Positions 32,225 to 38,713 of a stretch of DNA of 64,000 nucleotides are shown in pieces. Made by a program: the position numbers and the translations under genes. The stretch comes from Bacilli bacterium. GTDB taxonomy: Bacteria; Bacillota_I; Bacilli_A; RF39; UBA660. The DNA is taken from assembly GCA_017410525.1 (NCBI GenBank), contig JAFQQQ010000002.1, positions 141,591-205,590 of the forward strand. Direction: 5' to 3'. How positions within the stretch are numbered: the stretch's first letter is position 1; each line of letters begins with the position of its first letter. The notes under the pieces are model-generated. The model worked only from the letters and a program-made list of their open reading frames with translations, searched no databases and was not told where the DNA came from.

Positions 32225-33979
32225 ATGTTTGGTAAAATAGTGTATATTAGTGGTAGTGTTGCGCACATTTCTATTCCGCAAGGCACTCCTGTAAGCATGG
32301 ATCTTCTGAATATGCATGTTGTATTTGAAGATGGGGAAAGAAAAGTATTAGGGGAAGTAGAAGATGTTTCTAAAGAAATAATTAAAGTACATTTCTTAGG
32401 AGTTATAGAAGATGGTAGGTTTGTAGGTGGAGTGCTTAGAAAACCAACTTTAGAAGCTAATATTAGAATGGTTACAGAAGAAGAATTAAATCTAATTACA
32501 GGTGCTGATGATGGGGGGAATTTTAAATTAGGTTTTAGCCCTTTATATAATGATAAACCAATTTATGTAGATATAAATGAAATTTGTAGTAATCACATGG
32601 CTATATTTGGTAATACTGGGAGTGGTAAATCTTATGGTGTAGCAAGTTTTATACAAAGTTTATTTTATAATGAAGGTTTTAACCCTTATAGAGCTAATTA
32701 TATGATTTTTGATGCATATGGTGAATATCACAATGCATTTGAAAGACTTGCAGAGGTTAATCCTAATTATCAATTTAAATATTATACAACAAACAAACAA
32801 GATAAAAATGGAGAACTTTTATGTATTCCGTTATGGTTGCTTGACATAGATGATTTTGCTTTACTTTTACAAGCAGAAAAACATTCTCAATTACAAATAA
32901 TTGAAAAGATGATAAAACTTGCTCGTATAATTTCTGCTGATACAGTAGAATCAGTAAGATTTAAAAATCATTTAATAGCTAAAGCTATACTTGATACTTT
33001 GTATACTAATCAAACTGCATCAAGTAAAAGAAATGATATATTTACAATAATAGCTGGATGTCAAACAAATCAGTTTAATTTAGAAGCGCCTATAGAAGGT
33101 GTGGGATATACGAGAAAATTTAGAGAGTGTTTTACAATTGATAGGAGCGGTGAATTTACTGAAAGTGTTTTGATAACTCAATACATTACTAGCTTTATAG
33201 ATGATTCTTTAGATAATTATGAAGCGCCTAATGATTATGCTTTTGATTTAAACATATTACAAAAAGCATTAGATTTTACTTTAATAAGTGATGGTTTCTT
33301 GAGAAATGAGAAATTATATGATGAAGCAGTAACTTTAAAAGTTCGTTTACACTCAATAGCTATAAGTGATAGTGCTGCGTTTTTCAATTATCCTAATTAT
33401 GTAGATTTAAAGGGATATGTAGCTAGTTTAGTAGCTAAAAATAATAGAAAATCCCAAATAATAAATTTCAACTTAGAAGATACGGATGATAGACTTTCCA
33501 AAACAATAGTTAAAATATACTGTAAAATGTTATTTAATTTTACTAAGAGATTGCAAAATAGAGGAGCGGTTCCATTCCACATACTTCTTGAAGAGTCTCA
33601 TAGATATGTACAAAATGATAGTGATAACTTTTTGCTTGGATATAATATATTTGAAAGAATTGCTAAAGAAGGAAGAAAATTTGGTCTCATACTTAATTTA
33701 GTATCTCAAAGGCCTGTAGAACTTTCAGAAACAGTTATTTCTCAAATTAGCAATTTCTTAATATTTAAAATGACGCATCCAAGAGATTTAGAGTATATAA
33801 AGAAAATGTTGCCTAATATGAGTGCGGAAATAATGGAAAAGCAAAAGAGTTTACAACCAGGTATGTGTGTTGCTTTTGGTAGGGCATTTAAAGTTCCTAT
33901 GATAATTAAAATGCCACTTCCAAATCCTGCTCCTCATTCAAGCAATGTTAATGTATTAAGTGTTTGGCAAGGTAGATAG
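32225..33979 (+). CDS. HerA-like hexameric ATPase (DUF87)
   Basis: A 584-residue protein. An N-terminal HAS-barrel-like beta domain (about 1-100) is followed by a HerA/FtsK-type ATPase core: Walker A GNTGSGKSYG (about 129-138), MIFDAYGEYHNAF, Walker B FHILLEESHRY (near 451), LNLVSQRPVELSETVISQ with the sensor Ser-Gln-Arg, and the family end GMCVAFGRAFKVPMIIK. HerA ATPases pump DNA with NurA in archaea or with SIR2/nuclease partners in bacterial defence. No NurA, SIR2 or nuclease gene is adjacent: neighbours are ylxM and a carboxypeptidase. The role here is open. GGGTGATATT precedes the start. Confidence 0.85.
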   Translation: MFGKIVYISGSVAHISIPQGTPVSMDLLNMHVVFEDGERKVLGEVEDVSKEIIKVHFLGVIEDGRFVGGVLRKPTLEANIRMVTEEELNLITGADDGGNFKLGFSPLYNDKPIYVDINEICSNHMAIFGNTGSGKSYGVASFIQSLFYNEGFNPYRANYMIFDAYGEYHNAFERLAEVNPNYQFKYYTTNKQDKNGELLCIPLWLLDIDDFALLLQAEKHSQLQIIEKMIKLARIISADTVESVRFKNHLIAKAILDTLYTNQTASSKRNDIFTIIAGCQTNQFNLEAPIEGVGYTRKFRECFTIDRSGEFTESVLITQYITSFIDDSLDNYEAPNDYAFDLNILQKALDFTLISDGFLRNEKLYDEAVTLKVRLHSIAISDSAAFFNYPNYVDLKGYVASLVAKNNRKSQIINFNLEDTDDRLSKTIVKIYCKMLFNFTKRLQNRGAVPFHILLEESHRYVQNDSDNFLLGYNIFERIAKEGRKFGLILNLVSQRPVELSETVISQISNFLIFKMTHPRDLEYIKKMLPNMSAEIMEKQKSLQPGMCVAFGRAFKVPMIIKMPLPNPAPHSSNVNVLSVWQGR

Positions 33980-33993
33980 AAATATCTACCTTG
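33968..33993 (+). terminator. GAAA-loop hairpin at the end of the HerA-like gene
   Basis: CAAGGTAGATA-GAAA-TATCTACCTTG, a perfect 11-bp stem with a GNRA tetraloop. No T-run follows (TCTATATAAT), so it may stabilise the mRNA end or be a weak or factor-assisted terminator. It spans the TAG stop. Confidence 0.5.
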
Positions 33994-34017
33994 TCTATAT
34001 AATAGAAGTAGGTATTT

Positions 34018-35529
34018 ATGAAAAAAATATTTTTAATTTTAACAACTTTTTTTATGCTTCAAACTATTAATGCATTAGAACTAAATTCGAAATATGTATA
34101 TGTATATAATGATACATTAGATAAAGTAATGTATGAGATGAATGCTAATGAAGAAGTTAAAGTGGCTAGTATGACTAAGATAATGACAGCTATTATAGTT
34201 ATAGAAAAAAATCCTAATTTAGAAAAAGTAATTACAATAAAAGATGAGGATTTAAGGGATATGTATGAATATACCACTACAGGTTTTCAAGTGGGACATG
34301 AGGTAACTATAAGAGAATTGTTGTATGGAATATTGCTTAGAAGTGGCTCAGATGCCGTTAATGCTGCTGTTAGAGTTACTACTGATACTGAGGATGAATT
34401 TATTGATTTGATGAATCAGAAAGTAAAAGAATTAAATTTAAAGAATACATATTTTTCAAATGCTGTAGGTAAAGATAAAGATAATTATTCAAGTGTGCAT
34501 GATATCGCTAAAATAATGGAATATTGTTTAAAAAATCAAATATTTAAAGAAATTATTTCAACCCCCATGCACTACATAGATAGATTAGATATTCAAATAA
34601 ATGGACCTCTATATAAAAAGGATATTAATTATAATTTAGATTTATCTATAATAAAAGGTAGTAAAAGTGGATATACATCTTTAGCTAAGCATTCCTTAGT
34701 TTCATATGGAGAAAAGGATGGAATAACTTATATTGTAGTTACTGATTATGCTGATAATTATAAGGAATTATTAACTGATAATTCTAAAATTTATGAATAT
34801 TTCTTTAATAATTATGGATATAAAAAATTCAAAACATCTTTTAATATTAAAATAGAAAATAGTAAACAAGAAAAATATACAGTACATATTAATACTAATT
34901 TATATTTAAAAAATGATTATGATGAATCTTTAATAAATTATAAATATAAAGGAAAAGATAAAATAACTTATTTAAACAAAAAAGGAAGTAAACTAGGAAG
35001 TGTTTCTATATATTATGATAATGAGTTAATAAGTAATATAGATGTTAAATTATTAGAAGATATAGAATATGAAACAAAGGCATATACAATACCAATAGTT
35101 GGAGTAGTAATTTTTATCTTATTACTTTTGTTTGTTATAAAAAAACGTTTAAAGAAGAAAAAAATAAAAATAAAATATAATAAGGTAAAAATAGTAAAGA
35201 AAAAAATTAAAGAAGAAAAAATAGAGAATGTAGAAAAATTTATAAAAGAAGAAAATAGTTATCAAAAAAAGATAGAAATATTAAAAAATACTATAGATAT
35301 TAATTTGTTTTTTGATATATTGAAGAGCGTTAGTAATGTAGATAAACAAATATTAGAAAAAGATTTAATAGATAGATGTTTTCAAAATATTAATTTTGAA
35401 AATATAGAAGATTTAAAAGATTTATATACAAGGTTAAAATTATATAAAAATGAAATGAGTAAAAAAACAATAAATTACTATAATAAATTGTTTAAATATT
35501 GTATAGAAAATTATATAGACAAAAAGTAA
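34018..35529 (+). CDS. D-alanyl-D-alanine carboxypeptidase with long cytosolic tail
   Basis: A 503-residue penicillin-binding protein of the S11 family. Signal peptide (about 1-20), then the catalytic domain with Ser in VASMTK (SxxK, near 52), SGSDAVN (SxN position, near 109) and KSGYT (KTG position). It trims the fifth residue of peptidoglycan peptides. Most family members end in an amphipathic anchor; here a true membrane helix (about 358-377) is followed by RLKKKKIKIKYNK and about 120 residues of Lys-rich, helical cytosolic tail. That tail is unusual and matches nothing I recognise. It has a good start (AAGTAGGTATTT before the ATG) and a strong terminator. Confidence 0.88.
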   Translation: MKKIFLILTTFFMLQTINALELNSKYVYVYNDTLDKVMYEMNANEEVKVASMTKIMTAIIVIEKNPNLEKVITIKDEDLRDMYEYTTTGFQVGHEVTIRELLYGILLRSGSDAVNAAVRVTTDTEDEFIDLMNQKVKELNLKNTYFSNAVGKDKDNYSSVHDIAKIMEYCLKNQIFKEIISTPMHYIDRLDIQINGPLYKKDINYNLDLSIIKGSKSGYTSLAKHSLVSYGEKDGITYIVVTDYADNYKELLTDNSKIYEYFFNNYGYKKFKTSFNIKIENSKQEKYTVHINTNLYLKNDYDESLINYKYKGKDKITYLNKKGSKLGSVSIYYDNELISNIDVKLLEDIEYETKAYTIPIVGVVIFILLLLFVIKKRLKKKKIKIKYNKVKIVKKKIKEEKIENVEKFIKEENSYQKKIEILKNTIDINLFFDILKSVSNVDKQILEKDLIDRCFQNINFENIEDLKDLYTRLKLYKNEMSKKTINYYNKLFKYCIENYIDKK

Positions 35530-35553
35530 TTATTTACTTTTTGTTATTTTTTT
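35519..35553 (+). terminator. Intrinsic terminator after carboxypeptidase gene
   Basis: ACAAAAAGTAA (35519-35529) pairs with TTACTTTTTGT (35534-35544), then a T-rich run. Confidence 0.85.
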
Positions 35554-35585
35554 ATAAAAAAATAATATTATTAAGTGGTGATACC

Positions 35586-36128
35586 ATGAAAAAAAATAAT
35601 ATTGGGACAATCTTTTTTATAAAATTATTGATTTCTATAGTAATAACTTTAATAATTTTAATTCTTATAAAATCTAGTAGTAATTTTAAAAATGATTTTT
35701 ATAAAGAAGTTTTTGCTACTAATATATCATTTACTAAATTAAAAGGTATTTATAATAAATATTTAGGAAATTTTGATATATTTGATAAAGTAGTAAAAGA
35801 AGAAACTGTATTTAATGAAAAATTAACTTATCAATCAAGCGAAAATTATTTAGACGGAGTTAAACTTAATATAGGTAGTAATTATTTAGTGCCTATAAAT
35901 GAGAGTGGTATTGTAGTATTTATAGGCCCAAAAGAAAATTATGGAAATACAGTAATTATACAAAGAATAGATGGTATAGATGAGTGGTATGGTAATATAG
36001 AAAATATAAATGTAAAACTTTATGACTATGTAAGTAAAGGTGAGTTGCTAGGGGAATGTTATAATAATTTATATTTAATTTATAAGAAGGATGGAAAAGT
36101 ATTGAACTATGAAGAATATCTTAAATAA
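35586..36128 (+). CDS. SpoIVFA-like membrane protein with degenerate M23 domain
   Basis: A 180-residue protein: one membrane helix (about 11-31), a linker, then an M23/LytM-like beta domain (about 105-165) with VPINESGIVVFIGPKENYGN, TVIIQRIDGIDEWYGN and VSKGELLG. The zinc ligands of active M23 peptidases (HxxxD, HxH) are missing, as in SpoIVFA. With the SpoIVFB-like gene overlapping it by 20 bases and rplU next, this is the spoIVFA-spoIVFB-rplU order of Bacillus. SpoIVFA anchors and restrains SpoIVFB at the forespore membrane. The start is ATG 35586 after AAGTGGTGATACC; the open frame from 35499 overlaps the upstream gene and is not used. Confidence 0.72.
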   Translation: MKKNNIGTIFFIKLLISIVITLIILILIKSSSNFKNDFYKEVFATNISFTKLKGIYNKYLGNFDIFDKVVKEETVFNEKLTYQSSENYLDGVKLNIGSNYLVPINESGIVVFIGPKENYGNTVIIQRIDGIDEWYGNIENINVKLYDYVSKGELLGECYNNLYLIYKKDGKVLNYEEYLK

Positions 36129-36858
36129 AATATATATTCATCCATTATTTATAATAGCTTTATTTGTATTTGTATCGATAGGTTATTTTAGATTTTTAAT
36201 TTATTTTATGATGTTAATATTAGTTCATGAATTAGGACATATAATAATATCTTTATTATTTAAATGGAATATAGATAGAATAATAATACTTCCTTTTGGT
36301 GGACTTACTAAATATAATGAAATGATAAATAGACCTTTAATAGAAGAGTTTTTAATAGCAATATCAGGTGTTATATTTCAATTTCTTTTTTATTTATTGA
36401 TAAAAGATTTCGTATACTATAAATATTTCAGTGCGATTAATTATTTTATAATACTATTTAATTTAATACCTATATATCCTTTAGATGGATCTAAGATATT
36501 AAATATATTTTTTAATTTGATAACAACATTCAAAAACAGTTTATCTTTAACTATAATAATTTCTTATATATTTATAATAATATTTAGTTTGTTGTTTTTT
36601 AATATAAATAAAATTATTGCTTTTGTAATTATTTTTTTATTGCTTGAAGTAAATAGATTATACAAAGAAAGAAAGGAATTATTTAACAAATTTTTGCTTG
36701 AAAGATATTTAAATGAATTTAAATTTAAAAAGAAGAAGACCATAAAAAGTGTCGATAAAATGAAAAAAGATTATAGGCATCTTTTTTATATAGATGGTAA
36801 ATATTTAACTGAAAAATATTTTTTGAAGAAAATGTTTGACATTAGAGGGATTTTGTGA
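36109..36858 (+). CDS. spoIVFB: SpoIVFB-like site-2 intramembrane metalloprotease (M50B)
   Basis: A 249-residue protein with about six membrane helices. The zinc motif is HELGH in MLILVHELGHIIISLLF (near residue 43), and the third ligand motif is NLIPIYPLDGSKIL (the NPxxDG-type Asp). The catalytic Glu is present. A C-terminal soluble part (about 195-249) resembles a small CBS-like remnant. SpoIVFB cleaves pro-sigma-K in the mother cell. It lies directly before rplU as in Bacillus. The order and pairing make the SpoIVFB call likely, but a general S2P role in a non-spore-former is possible. Confidence 0.8.
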   Translation: MKNILNKIYIHPLFIIALFVFVSIGYFRFLIYFMMLILVHELGHIIISLLFKWNIDRIIILPFGGLTKYNEMINRPLIEEFLIAISGVIFQFLFYLLIKDFVYYKYFSAINYFIILFNLIPIYPLDGSKILNIFFNLITTFKNSLSLTIIISYIFIIIFSLLFFNINKIIAFVIIFLLLEVNRLYKERKELFNKFLLERYLNEFKFKKKKTIKSVDKMKKDYRHLFYIDGKYLTEKYFLKKMFDIRGIL

Positions 36859-36867
36859 TATTATTTT

Positions 36868-36955
36868 AAACGTGTAGGACCTCATTCTACAACCACACAG
36901 AGAAGGTTTTAAACTATTATTAGTACCTTAATGGTGAGTCTTAGTAATTTATAAA
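36868..36955 (+). promoter_or_regulatory. Ribosomal protein L21 leader RNA
   Basis: The 109 bases before rplU hold an L21-leader-like RNA. GACCTCATT (about 36878-36886) can pair with AATGGTGAGTC (about 36930-36940), and an inner hairpin CAACC-acacagagaa-GGTT is present. The placement, size and CAACCACACAGAGA core resemble the L21 leader of Bacillus. It probably lets free L21 repress rplU-prp-rpmA. Confidence 0.6.
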
Positions 36956-36967
36956 GGAGGTAAGAAT

Positions 36968-37270
36968 ATGAAAGCAGTTATAGAAACTGGTGGGAAACAA
37001 TATTATGTTGAAGAAGGTACAGTTCTTTATATTGAAAAATTAGATGCTGAAGCTGGATCAAAAGTTAAATTTGATAAAGTTTTAATGGCTAATGGAACTG
37101 TTGGTATGCCTGAACTTAGTGGAGCATATGTTGAAGGTGAAGTTGTTAAAAACGGTAAAGCTAAAAAAATTATAGTTTTCAAATACAACCAAAAGAAAAA
37201 TTATCGTAGAAAACAAGGACATCGTCAACCATATACTAAAGTTGAAATCAAAAAAATAGTGGTAAAATAA
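36968..37270 (+). CDS. rplU: 50S ribosomal protein L21
   Basis: A 100-residue protein with the canonical start [20 protein letters not shown] and the rRNA-binding end [20 protein letters not shown]. It binds 23S rRNA domain with L20. AAAGGAGGTAAG precedes the ATG. It shares one base with prp (TAATG), and the order rplU-prp-rpmA is standard in Bacillota. Confidence 0.98.
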   Translation: MKAVIETGGKQYYVEEGTVLYIEKLDAEAGSKVKFDKVLMANGTVGMPELSGAYVEGEVVKNGKAKKIIVFKYNQKKNYRRKQGHRQPYTKVEIKKIVVK

Positions 37271-37557
37271 TGATTAAGATAAATATAAGTAAAGATGAAA
37301 TAACTATTAAGGGACATTCTGGATATTCTGAAGAAGGCTCTGATATAGTTTGTGCATCTGTATCAAGTATTAGTATTACTACAGTAAATGCTTTATTAAG
37401 CTTAGATGAGGGCTGTATAGAATATGAAGAAAATGATGGATACTTGAATATAAAAATAAAAAAACATAACGAAATAATTGATAAATTAATTCATAATATG
37501 ATTAATCTATTAAAAGAGTTAGAAAAGGATTATAAAAAATATATAGAAATTAGATAG
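37270..37557 (+). CDS. prp: Ribosomal-processing cysteine protease Prp
   Basis: A 95-residue protease that removes the N-terminal extension of L27. Catalytic residues are seen in [20 protein letters not shown] (His near 16, Cys near 28). Known only in Bacillota and relatives whose L27 carries the extension, and L27 here does. It sits between rplU and rpmA and is joined to rplU by a one-base overlap. The Bacillus homologue is YsxB. Confidence 0.95.
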   Translation: MIKINISKDEITIKGHSGYSEEGSDIVCASVSSISITTVNALLSLDEGCIEYEENDGYLNIKIKKHNEIIDKLIHNMINLLKELEKDYKKYIEIR

Positions 37558-37571
37558 GGAGGTGTTCATCA

Positions 37572-37859
37572 ATGAAGTTGATGACATTAAATATCCAATT
37601 ATTCGCACATAAAAAAGGTCAAGGTTCTACAAAGAATGGTAGAGACTCTGAAGGTAGAAGACTAGGTGCTAAAGCCGCTGATGGTGAATATGTAACTGGT
37701 GGATCTATTTTATATAGACAAAGAGGAACTAGAATTTATCCAGGTGTTAATGCTGGTATTGGTTCTGATGATACTGTTTATGCTAAAATAAGCGGATATG
37801 TAAAATATGAAAGATTAGGAAAAGATAAAAAACAAGTTAGTGTTTATGAAACTAAATAA
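37572..37859 (+). CDS. rpmA: 50S ribosomal protein L27 with Prp-cleaved extension
   Basis: A 95-residue protein. The N-terminus [20 protein letters not shown] carries the Prp site (cut expected after ...IQLFA), leaving mature L27 that starts [14 protein letters not shown] and reaches the peptidyl-transferase centre. The rest ([19 protein letters not shown] and [10 protein letters not shown]) is canonical. AGGGAGGTG before the ATG. The transcript ends in a terminator that starts in its stop codon. Confidence 0.98.
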   Translation: MKLMTLNIQLFAHKKGQGSTKNGRDSEGRRLGAKAADGEYVTGGSILYRQRGTRIYPGVNAGIGSDDTVYAKISGYVKYERLGKDKKQVSVYETK

Positions 37860-37880
37860 GAATCGAAAGATTCTTTTTTT
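37858..37880 (+). terminator. Intrinsic terminator after rpmA
   Basis: AAGAATC-GAAA-GATTCTT followed by T residues. Confidence 0.9.
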
Positions 37881-37896
37881 GTAAATAAATATAAAG

Positions 37897-37943
37897 AAGT
37901 ATATTTTTGTAAAAAAATACTTGTTTTTTTTTTGAGGTATAAT
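37897..37943 (+). promoter_or_regulatory. Second terminator-like hairpin and -10 box
   Basis: AAGTATATTTTT (37897-37908) folds back on AAAAAAATACTT (37911-37922) and is followed by ten T. A TATAAT lies at 37938-37943, 35 bases before the ATG of the next gene. The hairpin probably backs up the rpmA terminator. Confidence 0.5.
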
Positions 37944-37977
37944 AGTATTGTAATGTAGTTGTTAAAGGAGGATTAAA

Positions 37978-38586
37978 ATGAAAAATATAGTTATAACAAT
38001 ACTTGCAATGTTAGTATTAGGTTTGGGGGGATTTTTGGTTTATGATAAAATTATAGATAAGGAAGAAGAAACTCCAATAGAAAATGGAAACCATGAAAAT
38101 GGTGATAGCGCTCAAGGACTTTCAACTAATTCGTATAAGAACTTTTCAAAAAAATTGAAAGAACAATTTTCAAAATATAACTTAAATAACTATAGTTATC
38201 AATATATTGAAAATGGTATAATCAAGGATGGTTATGTTGTTTATTTAGATTCTAATGGTAGTCTATTTGTAAAATATAATAATGTTGAACTTAATAATAA
38301 ATATGGTAATTATAAAATAGCAGATAATGTTTTAAGTTTTTATGCTATTAACGTTGGTCAAGATGTTGGAAATGTGTTATATTTTATAAATGCAGATGGA
38401 TCTGTTGGAAGCGCAGATACTGAGTATGGTGTAGTTTTAGATAACCAACTTTTAATAAGGAAAGACTTAGGATATAAAAATATTGTAAGTATAGTAAATG
38501 GGACTTTTGGGGATGGACTTTCTAATGTGCATGGACCTATATTTATTGATATAGATGGAAACATTTTTAGCGACAATTTAAAATAA
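37978..38586 (+). CDS. Membrane-anchored extracellular protein, unknown
   Basis: A 202-residue protein with one N-terminal helix (ITILAMLVLGLGGFLVYDKI, about 4-24) without a lipobox Cys, then a Glu/Asn-rich linker and a beta-rich domain (about 60-202) with short repeats of the kind YVVYLDSNGSLFVKY, VLYFINADGSVGSA and PIFIDIDGNIF. The recurring D/A-x-D/N-G-S/N strand-turn suggests a small beta-propeller or sheet-repeat fold. I do not know the family. It has a strong AAAGGAGGATT site and its own terminator, so it is a single-gene unit. Confidence 0.65.
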   Translation: MKNIVITILAMLVLGLGGFLVYDKIIDKEEETPIENGNHENGDSAQGLSTNSYKNFSKKLKEQFSKYNLNNYSYQYIENGIIKDGYVVYLDSNGSLFVKYNNVELNNKYGNYKIADNVLSFYAINVGQDVGNVLYFINADGSVGSADTEYGVVLDNQLLIRKDLGYKNIVSIVNGTFGDGLSNVHGPIFIDIDGNIFSDNLK

Positions 38587-38590
38587 TAAA

Positions 38591-38626
38591 AAATGTATAC
38601 TTTTAGTAAAGTATACGTTTTTATTT
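38591..38626 (+). terminator. Intrinsic terminator
   Basis: GTATACTTT-tagt-AAAGTATAC (38595-38616) followed by GTTTTTATTTT. Confidence 0.85.
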
Positions 38627-38713
38627 TAATTAAAATTATAAATATATTTTATTTATATTTAATATGTGATAAAATATATTTATAATGAGTGTTAGTGCTA
38701 GGAGTTAGATAGT

